DNA of 28,614 nt from Chara braunii (Eukaryota; Streptophyta; Charophyceae; Charales; Characeae), in assembly GCA_003427395.1 (NCBI GenBank), contig BFEA01000029.1, forward strand, positions 4,734,427 to 4,763,040. Reading direction: 5' to 3'. Positions 28,601 through 28,614 of this stretch are shown here, piece by piece. The translations under genes and the position numbers were made by a program. Position 1 is the stretch's first letter, and the number at the start of each line of letters is the position of its first letter. The notes below the pieces were generated by a model. The model worked only from the letters and a program-made list of their open reading frames with translations. It had not been told where the DNA came from and searched no databases.

Positions 28601-28614
28601 GAAATGAGACATGC

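Noticed and set aside
1-28614. CRISPR arrays, operons, phage or bacterial genes
   Set aside because: No spaced short direct repeats and no prokaryotic gene organisation; all recognisable content is eukaryotic.

Overview
The window looks like repeat-dense nuclear DNA of a streptophyte plant or alga. A charophyte such as Chara is my best guess: the LINE, the gag polyprotein and the reverse transcriptases have the look of charophyte elements, the P0 relic is plant-like, and U6 snRNA relics are present. This is inference from pattern recognition; no database was searched. I see no gene that is clearly intact. Almost everything recognisable is a mobile element, mostly decayed, or a retrocopy.

Layout. 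1-3.9 kb: unassigned DNA holding a U6 snRNA retropseudogene with target-site duplications, a two-unit tandem repeat, an ATCATC-rich tract, a tiny poly(A)-tailed retroposon and a short terminal-inverted-repeat element. 3.9-5.6 kb: a 490-bp foldback hairpin, followed by nearly identical direct and inverted repeats that bracket an inverted piece of a LINE. 5.6-9.2 kb: the main body of that LINE on the + strand (RT and C-terminal zinc-binding region), with stops, frameshifts and loss of RT motif A; a second tiny poly(A) retroposon sits at its 3' end. 10.26-11.23 kb: an intronless, broken copy of the 60S ribosomal protein P0 gene on the - strand. 11.2-14.5 kb: nothing recognised. 14.5-17 kb: a diverged duplication, one copy of which carries a short insertion; a second U6-derived relic; a CT/GA palindrome ending in a 114-base assembly gap; a short inverted-repeat element; and a tRNA-like pol III promoter unit. 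17-18.8 kb: unassigned, with a second locus of the tandem repeat found near 1.6 kb.

18.86-24.48 kb is the most interesting region: a nearly complete Penelope-like retroelement on the - strand. Reading along its sense strand, the order is direct repeat (pseudo-LTR), ORF1-like protein (proline-rich, charged), GIY-YIG endonuclease-like domain, basic linker, a CxCxxC motif, Penelope-type RT, direct repeat. The endonuclease lies N-terminal to the RT. That is the permuted order known for the Naiad/Chlamys group, not the classical Penelope order. The copy is dead (stops, frameshifts, catalytic Asp to Asn). It abuts, and probably interrupts, the gag gene of an LTR retrotransposon whose gag runs on the - strand from 26.1 to 24.5 kb and whose primer-binding site is near 26.96 kb. 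The last kilobase holds a third copy of the tiny retroposon and another copy of the short inverted-repeat element.

The genes do not form a pathway. The shared theme is retroposition: two autonomous non-LTR systems (an L1-like LINE and a Penelope-like element), an LTR element, and non-autonomous passengers (U6, P0, tRNA-like and tiny poly(A) elements) that probably used the LINE machinery.
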